38,870 nt of DNA from positions 1-38,870 of the forward strand of contig NZ_JASJEB010000090.1 in assembly GCF_030064895.1 (NCBI RefSeq), in the 5' to 3' direction. The notes under the pieces are model-generated. The model was not told the origin of the DNA. It saw only the letters and a list, made by a program, of their open reading frames with translations, and did not search any database. This stretch comes from Crocosphaera sp. GTDB lineage: Bacteria > Cyanobacteriota > Cyanobacteriia > Cyanobacteriales > Microcystaceae. The position numbers and the translations under genes are program-made. This document shows, piece after piece, positions 25,577 through 34,504 of the stretch. Positions within the stretch are counted from its first letter, which is position 1; each line of letters begins with the position of its first letter.

Positions 25577-26743
25577 TTAAGAGACCCCTTGTAATTGTGC
25601 TGTTTTCACTGTCAACTCCAATAAGCGATCGCCTCGATATAACTTAACCCGTAAGTTAGCATCGATCCCAGATTTTTCGACAATTTTTTGCAAAGCGGTG
25701 CCATCCTTAACTGGTTGTCCGTTAACGGCTACGATCACGTCTCCACGGCGTAATCTCGCCCTTGCTGCTGGACTGTTAGGGACAACTTGTACAACTAAAA
25801 TTCCATCCACCTCAGCAACAATCATGGGAGAATTGGGGTTACGGTTATTTTCCCTAGCTATTTCAGGGGTTAAATTAAGCATTTGCACCCCAATATAAGG
25901 GTGAGGGACTTTTTGACCAGAAGCTAAGATTTTTTCCAAGGCTTTGGCTTTATTGATGGGAATAGCAAAACCAATACCCATGGCATCAGCACGAATAGCG
26001 GTATTAATGCCAATCACCTCTCCTTTGCTATTTAATAAAGGCCCCCCAGAGTTCCCAGGATTAATGGCCGCATCGGTTTGGATAAAATCGAGACGTTTAT
26101 CAGGGATGCCGGCTTTGGCCGCTGAACGACCAATGGTACTAATAATCCCCAAAGTTACCGTATTATCTAAGCCCACAGGGTTGCCCACAGCGATCGCCCA
26201 ATCTCCTACTTTAAGACGGTTGGAGTCCCCCAAAGGTGCGACTGGTAGGGTATTTCCTTGAGATTGAATGGCAACCACGGCCAAATCCGTCACCTCATCG
26301 GTTCCTTGGACTTGCCCGTTGAAAGTCCGTCCATCTTTGAGAGTGACCGTTACTTTATCGGCACCATTGACCACGTGAGCGTTGGTCAGAATAATACCAC
26401 TACCATCAATAATAAAGCCAGAACCCTGACCGCTAATCCTTTGTTCTCTGGGTGGTTGAAACTGTTGACCAAAGAAGTCACGGAAAAATGGATCATCAAA
26501 AAAAGGATCGATTTGTCGGGTTACAACTGTTTCTGTATCGATACGAACTACCGCCGGGCCCGTTCGAGTAACGGCAGCAGCCACAAAACTATCAGCCGTG
26601 ATCTGACCTGGCGTTTGGGCTAAGTCCGGGATGGGAATTGCTTGGGACGATAAAACGTGAAACCCCCCAAAATCAAGAATTATACTCAAAAAGAGTGTTA
26701 TACTGCCACTGACGAGCAAACGGAGACATTTTCTCAAGTTCAT
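25577..26743 (-). CDS. HhoA/HhoB/HtrA-family serine protease
   Basis: A 388-residue Deg-type protease for quality control in the periplasm or thylakoid lumen. A signal peptide ends near residue 35. The trypsin-like domain has the triad H123 (LTNAHVV), D153 (TDLAVV) and S232 (NPGNSGGPLL). One PDZ domain follows (about 280-380, HPYIGVQML...RRGDVIVAVNGQPV). The stretch FVAAAVTRTGPAVVRIDTETVV is typical of the cyanobacterial HhoA/HhoB/HtrA trio, and overall it looks closest to HhoA. ATG 26743. It is divergent from the ABC exporter at 26894 across a 150-bp promoter region. Confidence 0.93.
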   Translation of the reverse strand: MNLRKCLRLLVSGSITLFLSIILDFGGFHVLSSQAIPIPDLAQTPGQITADSFVAAAVTRTGPAVVRIDTETVVTRQIDPFFDDPFFRDFFGQQFQPPREQRISGQGSGFIIDGSGIILTNAHVVNGADKVTVTLKDGRTFNGQVQGTDEVTDLAVVAIQSQGNTLPVAPLGDSNRLKVGDWAIAVGNPVGLDNTVTLGIISTIGRSAAKAGIPDKRLDFIQTDAAINPGNSGGPLLNSKGEVIGINTAIRADAMGIGFAIPINKAKALEKILASGQKVPHPYIGVQMLNLTPEIARENNRNPNSPMIVAEVDGILVVQVVPNSPAARARLRRGDVIVAVNGQPVKDGTALQKIVEKSGIDANLRVKLYRGDRLLELTVKTAQLQGVS

Positions 26744-26893
26744 AACGCTTAAAAGATTTTATTGTTATGGGTAAAAGTTGGCAAGAACTAGATTATCCTT
26801 AGTCTAAAATTTTTCTGCTTTGTTGAGTTGATTTATCTTAATTTTGTTATTGTTAAGTTAGGTAACGATTATTAATTTTTTTATAACTTTCCT

Positions 26894-28744
26894 ATGGCTG
26901 TTTCTCCTGATACACAGTTTAAATCATCTGTCAAGCCCTCAAGACAAAATGATGGGAGGCTAGTTCTCAAGCTACTTCCCTATATGCGTCGTTATCCTCG
27001 GTTATTATTGTTATCTGTTAGTTTATTATTGCCTTTATCGGTTGCTGGGGCGATTCAACCTCTGATCGTCGGACAAGCAGTTTCTTTGTTGCGTCAGGAA
27101 ACTACTTGGCCTTTTTTGGAAAAATTATCTTTAGACAAAGGATTACAATTTTTAATTGTTTTATTATTAGTAACAATTATTGTTCGTTTAGTTTGTACAT
27201 CTTGTCAAGGATTTATTGTTCAGAAACTAGGACAGAATATTACGGCAGATATTAGGGACGATTTATTTAACCATGTTCTTTCACTGGGAAGCAGCTTTTT
27301 TAATCGAACCCCTATCGGGCGTTTAATTACCCGTTTAACTAGCGATGTTGAAGCCTTGGGAGGTGTTTTTGCTAGTGGTGCGATTGGAGTTATTAGTGAT
27401 GGTATTTATATCCTGTTGATCATTTTTACCATGTTTACAGTTCAGGCACAATTAGCCTTAATGCTGTTATCAATGATGGTTCCTATTACTGTATTAATTG
27501 TCTATTTTCAGGAACAATATCGTAAAGCCAATTATCAGTCAAGAGAAAAATTATCAGAACTTAATTCCATGTTACAAGAGAATTTATCAGGAATTAATGT
27601 AGTTCAATTATTTCGACGAGAACAGTTTAATAGTGAGTTATTTCGTGTCATAAATAATGATTATCGTCAGGCTACCGATAAAACAATTTTTCATGAATCG
27701 GCGGTTTCTGCTACCTTAGAATGGGTTAGTTTAGTTGCGATCGCTGGAGTTCTTGGCTTAGGTGGTTTTTTTATTGGTAATGACACTATAACGTTTGGAA
27801 CTTTGTCTGCTTTTATTTTATATGGCCAACGTCTCTTTAACCCTTTACGTCAATTTGCTGATAAATTCACTATGTTTCAGGCAGGTTTTACGGCTATTGA
27901 AAGGATTAGCGAGTTAATGAAAGAACCCATTGAAATTAAAGAAAGTGATAAAAATATTCAATTTTTAGACAGCAAAAAATATCAAGATAAAATTGGAGAA
28001 ATCTGTTTTGATAATGTTTGGTTTGGCTATAAACCTGATGAGTTTGTTCTCAAAGATTTAAACTTTACCATTTCCCCCGGTGAAAAAGTAGCCTTGGTAG
28101 GTCCAACCGGTGCCGGCAAAAGTTCAATTATCCGTCTTCTTTCTCGTCTCCATGAACCAACAAAAGGAAGAATTCTTATTGATGGAGTAGACATTAGAGA
28201 TATTTCCAAGAAAGAATTAAGACAATATATAGGAATGATTTTACAGGAGAGTTTCTTATTTGCAGGAGATGTAAAAAGAAATATTACTTTAGGTGAAAAT
28301 TACTCCCTAGAACAAGTACAAAAAGCAGCTAAGCTAACCAATATCAATCATTTAATTGAAGAATTACCACAAGGTTATCATACCCAGTTACGAGAAAGAG
28401 GAACCAATTTATCCGGGGGACAAAAACAATTATTAGCCTTTGCTAGAGTAGCGATACGCAACCCCCATATTTTAGTATTAGATGAAGCCACAGCAAGTTT
28501 AGATGTGCAAACTGAAGCCTTAATTCAAGAAGCTTTAGAACAATTATTAATTAATCGAACAGCAGTTATTATTGCTCATCGCTTATCAACTATTCGAGAT
28601 GTGGATAGAATTTTTGTCTTAAAAGAAGGGAGAATTATTGAGTCAGGAAATCATCAACAATTACTGAATCAAAAGGGTTTATATCATAGTTTATATCAAT
28701 TACAAATGATGGGATATGACCAAATTACAAGCAATCAACGATAA
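26894..28744 (+). CDS. ABC exporter, fused permease-ATPase (MsbA/MdlB-like)
   Basis: A 616-residue half-transporter. Residues about 30-340 hold the six-helix type I exporter domain (LGQNITADIRDDLFNHVLSL is the coupling region). Residues 370-605 are the ATPase: Walker A GPTGAGKSS, Q-loop MILQESFLF, signature LSGGQKQLLAFARV, Walker B ILVLDEATASLD and switch IAHRLSTI. It should work as a homodimer exporting a lipid, peptide or drug. The substrate is unknown. ATG 26894 follows CTTTCCT with no Shine-Dalgarno sequence. It appears to be a single-gene unit. Confidence 0.93.
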   Translation: MAVSPDTQFKSSVKPSRQNDGRLVLKLLPYMRRYPRLLLLSVSLLLPLSVAGAIQPLIVGQAVSLLRQETTWPFLEKLSLDKGLQFLIVLLLVTIIVRLVCTSCQGFIVQKLGQNITADIRDDLFNHVLSLGSSFFNRTPIGRLITRLTSDVEALGGVFASGAIGVISDGIYILLIIFTMFTVQAQLALMLLSMMVPITVLIVYFQEQYRKANYQSREKLSELNSMLQENLSGINVVQLFRREQFNSELFRVINNDYRQATDKTIFHESAVSATLEWVSLVAIAGVLGLGGFFIGNDTITFGTLSAFILYGQRLFNPLRQFADKFTMFQAGFTAIERISELMKEPIEIKESDKNIQFLDSKKYQDKIGEICFDNVWFGYKPDEFVLKDLNFTISPGEKVALVGPTGAGKSSIIRLLSRLHEPTKGRILIDGVDIRDISKKELRQYIGMILQESFLFAGDVKRNITLGENYSLEQVQKAAKLTNINHLIEELPQGYHTQLRERGTNLSGGQKQLLAFARVAIRNPHILVLDEATASLDVQTEALIQEALEQLLINRTAVIIAHRLSTIRDVDRIFVLKEGRIIESGNHQQLLNQKGLYHSLYQLQMMGYDQITSNQR

Positions 28745-28810
28745 CTTTAGCAAAGAATACTTGCTCAGAAGTTAATTAATTCTTTTTTCCGCATTTCTAC
28801 TCTTATCTCT

Positions 28811-28880
28811 TTAACAGCCCTTCGGGCGAGGCAGAAGGCAGGGGGCAGGAGGCAGGAGGGAAGATTTTTAGTTAAAGTCA
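28811..28880. repeat. Dispersed repeat with GGCAGRR heptamers, copy 2
   Basis: TTAACAGCCCTTCGGGCGAGG is followed by heptamers GGCAGAA, GGCAGGG, GGCAGGA, GGCAGGA and then GAAGATTTTTAGTTAAAG. This repeats the block at 21346-21415. It is the only element I recognise in the 590-bp gap 28745-29334. The rest is AT-rich and holds no convincing gene. Confidence 0.75.
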
Positions 28881-29334
28881 ATGTAAGATAGTATTTTTGC
28901 TCAAATTAGTAGGGAAAATTGAAGAGATAATGATCTAATTTTGAGTTATGACAACGGAAAATATAGGGTTTTAGGCGTTTATTTTTTAAGTAGACACAAT
29001 GGCTACAGATTTTTAATCTCTACGATCATACCACAAGCCCGTAACTTCGTTGCTTATTGAGACTTATTTTCACACATTAAGATATGTAAACGACTCTATT
29101 GATATAAATTTATTAGATAAAATTGTATATATTATAAGTTTTACTGATTCAATTAACCCTATTCCCTAAAAAGTGATTTCTAAATGACATCTTAAGATAA
29201 TAAGGTGGACAATCAAGAAACTGATTTCCAAGGGATTATAATAGTTAAAAGACTTGCCTACCTTACAAAGTTGGTTGCGATATTATCATATTTGTATGAG
29301 ATTATTATTATTGTTTTCTTGAGGTATTGTTACC

Positions 29335-29928
29335 ATGAAACCATTGTTATCTATGTTATTAATGAGTGCTGTTTTTACAGTTCCCAACACAGCATTAAGC
29401 ATTCCTCTATCACCATCTTTGCTACTGTCTCAGCAAAATAAAGAAGAGCAAATAACACAAAAAATTCAAGTTGCTTTTCCTGACTTTGTTGTTGTTTCTT
29501 TGAAGTCAGGGAATAGGGTAACAGGAAACTTTCTTGATTTGAATAATCTTAGTTTAATTATTAGTTTTAAAGATTATGTTGCCGGTATTCCCTTAAATGA
29601 TATTCAATTGATTGAGTTTAAAGATCAAGTGTTGATTCCTGCTAATGAAAGCGTTATGTGTCAACAAAGTAATAATCAATGTCGTCGAGTTCCTTTGAGT
29701 CAAAATCAAGAACAAGAAGCAACAATTATGGAGAATATTCCTTTTGCTAGTTTAAGCTTATTCCAAGGTTCAAAAACCGCTTTATTAACCATTCCTGAAC
29801 AGTCAGAAGAAGAGGAAAGCGAAAACATAAATTATTTATCTAATGAGAATATTCATATTATTAACTCTCTAGAAATAGACGAGTCAGGACAACTAATAAC
29901 CATAAGCTTGACTCCTAATAAACGGTAA
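29335..29928 (+). CDS. Exported protein of unknown function
   Basis: A 197-residue protein with a signal peptide (about 1-22, MKPLLSMLLMSAVFTVPNTALS). The mature part has a short beta-rich segment (FVVVSLKSGNRVTGNFLDLNNLSLIISFKDYVAGIPLNDIQLIEF) that resembles an Sm/LSm-like or SH3-like small barrel. A single CxxxxxxC pair (CQQSNNQC) follows, and then a Glu-rich stretch. I do not recognise a family. The ATG at 29335 follows TTGAGGTATTGTTACC, giving a plausible GAGG ribosome-binding site about 13 bp upstream. Confidence 0.65.
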   Translation: MKPLLSMLLMSAVFTVPNTALSIPLSPSLLLSQQNKEEQITQKIQVAFPDFVVVSLKSGNRVTGNFLDLNNLSLIISFKDYVAGIPLNDIQLIEFKDQVLIPANESVMCQQSNNQCRRVPLSQNQEQEATIMENIPFASLSLFQGSKTALLTIPEQSEEEESENINYLSNENIHIINSLEIDESGQLITISLTPNKR

Positions 29929-29996
29929 TCAAAACAATAGTATAATGCTGTTCATTTTTCTAATACCGATTTTCTAAAGTACGGCTACACATCGCC

Positions 29997-30024
29997 GTAG
30001 GGGTCAACGGCCCTTGACCCCTAC
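29997..30024. repeat. Palindromic hairpin repeat GTAGGGGTCAA
   Basis: GTAGGGGTCAA (29997-30007) pairs perfectly with TTGACCCCTAC (30014-30024) around the 6-nt loop CGGCCC. It shares its arm with the palindrome at 25532-25557. It lies 68 bp after one stop and 83 bp before the NFACT gene and could serve as a terminator, though the T-rich tail is absent. Confidence 0.65.
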
Positions 30025-30107
30025 AATATAAACATCTGTAGTCTAAGTTGATGAAAATGGGATACAATTTGCCAAAATAGAAAAGTATCAGTTATCAATT
30101 AACTACT

Positions 30108-31844
30108 ATGCAGTCCGTTGATGTTACCACCCTAACCGCCATTTGTCATGATCTACAAAGCCATTGGCTACCTGCTAAAGTTGAACAGGTTTATCAGAAA
30201 GATACCCACACCATTTCTATCGCTTTACGTACCCTAAAAAAACGCAGTTGGTTAACCATTTCTTGGCATCCTCAAGCTGCTAGATTATGTATCGGAGATC
30301 CTCCACCAAGAACCCCCGATACCTTCACTTTTAGCGATCAATTACGTCATCAATTAAATGGCTTTGCACTGACTGGTTTAAAGATGATTTCTCCTTGGGA
30401 AAGGGTGGTTAATTTACAGTTTGCTAAACGTCCAGGAGATGACCCAGTTTGGCATATTTATGTAGAAATAATGGGTAAATATAGCAATGTTATTTTAACA
30501 GATAATAAACAGCAAATTGTTACCGTTGCTCATCAAGTTAATGCCAATCAATCGACGGTTAGAACAGTGCAAACAGGACGAAAATATGAACTACCCCCTA
30601 CTTTAACAGGGACATTCCCAAAATTAGAAGAGCAACAAGAAAGATGGCAAGAAAGAGTTAGTTTAATTCCTGGTTCTATCAAAAAACAGTTATTAAATAG
30701 TTATCGAGGTTTAAGTCCCGTTGTTGCTTCTTATCTGATAAAAGAAGCTGGATTAAAAAAAGAACAATCTACAGAAATATTAACCAAAATAGAATGGAAT
30801 AAATTATATAAACTATGGCAAATATGGCTACAAAGTTTTCACAGCAAAAATTTCATACCAGGTCATACTGAAGAAGGTTATACTGTTTTAGGTTGGGGAA
30901 TAATTGGTCAACATATTAATATTCAAACATTGATCAATGATTATTATACTAAGGAAATTAATCAAGGAAAATTCAAACAATTAAAACATCAACTACAACA
31001 AAAATTAAAATCTTGCCTCAAAAAACTCTATAGTAAAGCCAATAATTTTCAGCAAAAAATGCAGCAATCCTCAGAAGCAGAGGAATATCGTCAAAAAGGG
31101 GATTTATTAATGGCCCATTCTTACCAGTGGGAACCAGGAATGAATTCTATGACTTTGAAAGATTTTGAAACAGAAAAACCCATAAAAATAACTTTAAACC
31201 CTGAAAAAAATGCTATCCAAAACGCTCAACTTTTCTATAAAAAACATCAAAAATTAAAACGTGCAAAAGGTGCAGTAGAACCATTACTAAAAGAAGTCCA
31301 AGAAGAAATTAATTATTTAGAACAAGTCGAAGATAGCTTACAAAAAATTGATAATTATCATTCCCTAGAAGACTTGCAAACTCTGCAAGAAATCAAAGAA
31401 GAATTAATACAACAAAATTATTTACCATCTCGAAGTCAACAAACCCAAACTATTCCCGATGAATCTCAACCCTATCAACACAAAACCCCATCAGGGTTTG
31501 AAGTCTGGATCGGTCGTAATAACCGACAAAACGATCGCCTCACCTTTCGTACTGCCGGGGACTATGATTTATGGTTTCATACCCAAGAAAGTGCCGGTAG
31601 CCATGTCTTATTGAGACTTGAACCCGGGGCTAAACCCAATGAAGCCGATCTTAATTATGCTGCTGACTGGGCTGCCTACTATAGTCGCGCCCGTCAAAGC
31701 GAGCAAGTTCCCGTGGTCTATACAGAACCCAAATACGTCTATAAACCCAAAGGAGCAAAACCGGGTATGGTTATCTATAAACGAGAAAAAGTGCTTTGGG
31801 GAAAACCACACAAAGTCTCATCTTATCTAAAAAATCAAGTTTAA
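30108..31844 (+). CDS. NFACT-family protein (RqcH/Rqc2/FbpA homologue)
   Basis: A 578-residue NFACT protein. The NFACT-N domain (about 1-200) starts MQSVDVTTLTAICHDL and contains HIYVEIMGKYSNVILTD. The middle holds helix-hairpin-helix-like and long coiled-coil segments (about 290-340 and 375-440). The NFACT-R domain (about 460-560) has FEVWIGRNNRQNDRLTF and DLWFHTQESAGSHVLL. RqcH binds obstructed large ribosomal subunits and recruits tRNA-Ala to add C-terminal alanine tails for degradation. Older annotation calls the family fibronectin-binding. ATG 30108. A terminator lies about 125 bp after the stop. Confidence 0.92.
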   Translation: MQSVDVTTLTAICHDLQSHWLPAKVEQVYQKDTHTISIALRTLKKRSWLTISWHPQAARLCIGDPPPRTPDTFTFSDQLRHQLNGFALTGLKMISPWERVVNLQFAKRPGDDPVWHIYVEIMGKYSNVILTDNKQQIVTVAHQVNANQSTVRTVQTGRKYELPPTLTGTFPKLEEQQERWQERVSLIPGSIKKQLLNSYRGLSPVVASYLIKEAGLKKEQSTEILTKIEWNKLYKLWQIWLQSFHSKNFIPGHTEEGYTVLGWGIIGQHINIQTLINDYYTKEINQGKFKQLKHQLQQKLKSCLKKLYSKANNFQQKMQQSSEAEEYRQKGDLLMAHSYQWEPGMNSMTLKDFETEKPIKITLNPEKNAIQNAQLFYKKHQKLKRAKGAVEPLLKEVQEEINYLEQVEDSLQKIDNYHSLEDLQTLQEIKEELIQQNYLPSRSQQTQTIPDESQPYQHKTPSGFEVWIGRNNRQNDRLTFRTAGDYDLWFHTQESAGSHVLLRLEPGAKPNEADLNYAADWAAYYSRARQSEQVPVVYTEPKYVYKPKGAKPGMVIYKREKVLWGKPHKVSSYLKNQV

Positions 31845-31968
31845 GACAAATATTTTAAATATTGTTTACAAAAATTCGTGTCTGATGTTACAATTCATCT
31901 ATAGAAATCGACTGGTTAGCAAGTTTGGGAATGCGCAACCTGATTTCCTCAAAGAACAACAACAATTT

Positions 31969-31994
31969 AAACCCCGTCCTTAACGACGGGGTTT
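31969..31994 (+). terminator. 10-bp stem hairpin, probable terminator after the NFACT gene
   Basis: AAACCCCGTC (31969-31978) pairs with GACGGGGTTT (31985-31994), loop CTTAAC, followed by TAGGTT. A similar GTC-YTTAAC-GACGGGG hairpin is inside the structured RNA at 21598-21617, so this may be a repeated hairpin rather than a dedicated terminator. The gap 31845-32167 otherwise shows no gene. Confidence 0.55.
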
Positions 31995-32167
31995 TAGGTT
32001 ATGCAGCGATGGCTGGTTTTTAATTCTTTATTTTTCATAATCATAATAAACTTTTTTCATAGTTTAACTATGATTGAGAAAGTAGGCTAAATTCTCTCCG
32101 CTTAATTCCGTTAAGGTTCAGATTACGGATGTGAGTAACTTTTCAAAAGTAAATAAAGCGAATTAGG

Positions 32168-32776
32168 ATGAAGAAACAGGTTCTTAGTAGTATAATCGCT
32201 CTGTCTTTGGGTTTATTTCCCTTTCAACCCTTGCAAGCAGCATGGGACCGTCCAACTATAGCAGCCGTCAGTGATGGTCTGGATGCCTTTTGGGGCGAAG
32301 TTTTACGACGTTTAGGGATTAACTATAGCTATCCTCTTGTATATTCCCACCGAAACATCCAGTCAACTCCCTGTGGCCCTGCCATGATAGCTCATTACTG
32401 TGCCAATTCTAACACTATTCATCTAAATATGGAACAGATCAATAGATTAGTGGCACGAGTGGGGGACTCTGCCGGTTATTTTGCCTTGGCCCATGAATAT
32501 GGTCATTCTGTCCAGAGACATCTGGGTATTCTCAACAGAAACCTTCCTATTGTGGTCATAGAGTTACAGGCCGACTGTTTAGCAGGGACCTTTTTTAAGG
32601 TTAGTGAGGAACTAGGAATCTTAGAACCCGGTGATTTACAAGAAGGCACAATGACTGCCATGATGGTAGGGGACTATGACTATGAACACACCAATCATCA
32701 TGGAACCCCCGAACAGCGAGGAAAAGCATTTTTGAGTGGCTTTAATAACCCTCAATCTTGTTTTGAAAAATATTAA
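32168..32776 (+). CDS. Secreted neutral zinc metallopeptidase-like protein
   Basis: A 202-residue exported protein with a signal peptide ending near residue 25 (LQAAWD). The zinc site is H109-E110-YG-H113 in LAHEYGHSVQRHLG, with a likely third ligand E132 in VIELQADCLAG. This is the pattern of the putative neutral zinc metallopeptidase (YpfJ) family. The upstream CGPAMIAHYCANSNTIHLNM matches the conserved 'P.aFYCp.dn.iyld' block. A periplasmic protease is likely, with the substrate unknown. It ends just before a TTCG-loop hairpin and the second structured RNA. Confidence 0.82.
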   Translation: MKKQVLSSIIALSLGLFPFQPLQAAWDRPTIAAVSDGLDAFWGEVLRRLGINYSYPLVYSHRNIQSTPCGPAMIAHYCANSNTIHLNMEQINRLVARVGDSAGYFALAHEYGHSVQRHLGILNRNLPIVVIELQADCLAGTFFKVSEELGILEPGDLQEGTMTAMMVGDYDYEHTNHHGTPEQRGKAFLSGFNNPQSCFEKY

Positions 32777-32788
32777 AACCCTTATTTC

Positions 32789-32811
32789 AACCCCGTCTTT
32801 CGAGATGGGTT
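32789..32811 (+). terminator. TTCG-tetraloop hairpin after the metallopeptidase gene
   Basis: AACCCCGTCT (32789-32798), loop TTCG, AGATGGGTT (32803-32811). The stem has nine pairs with one bulged C. It begins 12 bp after the stop codon. The tail is CTTATC, only weakly T-rich, so intrinsic termination is likely but not certain. Confidence 0.55.
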
Positions 32812-32865
32812 CTTATCGAAAAATAATGGGTCTAAAACCCCGCCGGGACGGGCGTAATTGTGTTA

Positions 32866-33076
32866 TAATTGGAGTGTAGCAATTTTCAGCTACCTACTGG
32901 GAGTCCCCCAGAAAGTTACGACTAACCCTGAATCGGCAGGGTGTCTGGAAACGGATGGATGTATGACCTAGTAAGGTAAGTACCAGTCAGCCTAGTAAAC
33001 CTCTTATGAGAGTAGGTTTCAACAAGTAATTGTTGAATCATAACCCACTCGCCTTTAGGCCGTGGAGTATGTCAAT
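32866..33076 (+). ncRNA. Structured RNA, HEARO/IscB-type candidate, copy 2 (no nuclease gene)
   Basis: TATAAT (32864-32869) lies just before hairpin GTAGC/GCTAC (32876-32893). The order then is CTGGG-AGTCC-CCCAG (32897-32911), AAAGTT, CCCTG-AATCGG-CAGGG, an AACCT/AGGTT hairpin, TTCAACAA-GTAA-TTGTTGAA (8-bp stem) and CCAC-TC-GCCT-TT-AGGC-C-GTGG, ending GGAGTATGTCAATG. That last hairpin plus GTGGAGTATGTCA is the pattern I associate with the RNA directly upstream of cyanobacterial IscB genes. Here the next base pairs are the 3' end of bciB, so the element is ORF-less. An Rfam search would decide. Confidence 0.6.
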
Positions 33077-33081
33077 GTGTT

Positions 33082-34278
33082 TTATTTATCGGGTAACTGA
33101 TATTGAGACACAATTTTTTTTGCATAGTCAGGCACATGATTTTCTAACTTTTCTGGGTGATTGCGTTTCACATATAAATAATTACGAGTAAAATGAGAAT
33201 CAATGGAAAAACGGGCATATTCTAGACCTTTTGGACCCACTCTTTCGATGACAACTCCCATTAATTTTGCAGCCCACATCGGCAATGTTACCCCTTGATC
33301 GTAAGCGGCAATACTTTGTTGTACTGCTTGCTTTCTATTCCCTTGAGAAATGACAGGTTTGGTGTTAATTTGGTCTTCTATTAAAGCTAACATTTCTTTT
33401 CCTGTATCATTACGAACCATGATCCATTGCCAACCAAACTCAGCCCCCATATAACCCACAACTAAATCAGCTAAAGAGTTAACATAATCAAAACAACTCA
33501 TACAAGAAGGGGCAAAAACATCCTTTAATTTGTTAGTTTTTAAGCCAAAAAATGGTACTTTTTCAACCGAACCGTCCTCGTGTTTAAAATGTACACGAAA
33601 ATCCTGCATAAACTCATAATGAACAACAGTATCAGGGGAATGACTGGTAGTTTCTAAGAATTTTTGTAACCCTTCACGGGTAACATTATCTACACAAGGA
33701 GTTCCCAACACATAAAGTTTCTCTAAACCTAATTCCTTTTCCACCGAACGTAAAGCTTGAATTTGACAGCCCACCCCAATAACTAAAAGACGTTTTAAGT
33801 TAGATTGTTCGATTTCTTCTAAGATAGATAAATTAGGAGATAAAGTCGGTTTATTTACCCTAGCCGCCAAAACCTCCTCAGAAGTTCTAGCGATCACTGG
33901 CATGGGTTGAAAGCGATCTTCTTTCGTATTCTGCACACAAACCACTCCCTCCACTAACCCCCGTTCCAACATTTCACAAGCAAGGGTACTAACAATTCCT
34001 GTCCACTGTGCGCCTTCAATTGGTACTTTTTTTCGTGCCGCCATCATCTCTTGATGAACACCAAAATACCAGTCATTTTCATCATCTAAATTGCGACTTT
34101 TTCCGTGTGCAATTGTTTCTAATTCAGCAATTTGTTGATTAAGAAAAGCACAAGCTTCCTTGACATAATGAATATAATATGTATCACATAAACCACACTC
34201 ACTACAGAGTTCTTTTGCGGGACGACGACTACCAGGTTTAAGGGCTTTTGCTTTGTTATGAGGGTGAATAGATGTCAT
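33082..34278 (-). CDS. bciB: Divinyl (proto)chlorophyllide 8-vinyl reductase, BciB type
   Basis: A 398-residue iron-sulfur flavoprotein of the F420 hydrogenase beta-subunit family, matching cyanobacterial BciB (Slr1923 type). It reduces the C8 vinyl group of divinyl chlorophyllide or protochlorophyllide using ferredoxin. The N-terminal cluster is C25-x2-C28-x2-C31 (LCSECGLC). Further cysteines lie in GTPCVDNVTR and APSCMSCFDY, which with GYMGAEFGWQW form the C-terminal family core. The plant relative is 7-hydroxymethyl chlorophyll a reductase, so substrate choice is inferred from the cyanobacterial context. A heptamer repeat and AT-rich leader lie upstream. The 3' end is 6 bp from the structured RNA. 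Confidence 0.88.
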   Translation of the reverse strand: MTSIHPHNKAKALKPGSRRPAKELCSECGLCDTYYIHYVKEACAFLNQQIAELETIAHGKSRNLDDENDWYFGVHQEMMAARKKVPIEGAQWTGIVSTLACEMLERGLVEGVVCVQNTKEDRFQPMPVIARTSEEVLAARVNKPTLSPNLSILEEIEQSNLKRLLVIGVGCQIQALRSVEKELGLEKLYVLGTPCVDNVTREGLQKFLETTSHSPDTVVHYEFMQDFRVHFKHEDGSVEKVPFFGLKTNKLKDVFAPSCMSCFDYVNSLADLVVGYMGAEFGWQWIMVRNDTGKEMLALIEDQINTKPVISQGNRKQAVQQSIAAYDQGVTLPMWAAKLMGVVIERVGPKGLEYARFSIDSHFTRNYLYVKRNHPEKLENHVPDYAKKIVSQYQLPDK

Positions 34279-34309
34279 AGATGAAAGTCTTTCTTAAATC
34301 AAACTAATT

Positions 34310-34351
34310 ACAGTTAACAGTTAACAGTTAACAGTTAACAGTTAACAGTTA
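34310..34351. repeat. Six perfect ACAGTTA heptamers upstream of bciB
   Basis: ACAGTTA repeats six times without error between 34310 and 34351, beginning 32 bp upstream of the bciB start codon. TAACTGT on the minus strand would be in the bciB leader or promoter. It is an STRR-type repeat whose copy number could vary between strains. Confidence 0.85.
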
Positions 34352-34504
34352 TCAGTGTATATTATAGAAGATAAGAACCAATTTTGTAATTCACCCCTAA
34401 CTTATTTTTTATTTTTGTAAACTAATTTAACATTTCCTAGTCTAGTTCTTATTTTGTGCTTCAAATTTTTCTTTAATTTTAGCTATAATATTGGTATTCG
34501 TAAT

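Noticed and set aside
25698-26623. Open frames antisense to the HhoA-type protease
   Set aside because: They have no recognisable motifs and mirror the coding strand of a clear protease with a full catalytic triad.
29205-29441. 78-codon open frame before the exported protein
   Set aside because: It overlaps the signal peptide of the 29335 gene in another frame, and has no start signal or motif.
32866-33076. Riboswitch or group II intron fragment
   Set aside because: It sits at the 3' end of convergent genes, not in a 5' leader reading into a gene, and lacks domain V/VI-like features or an intron-encoded protein.
34310-34351. Possible CRISPR or iteron-type origin
   Set aside because: Pure 7-bp tandem units without spacers, next to a biosynthetic gene and with no replication gene nearby.
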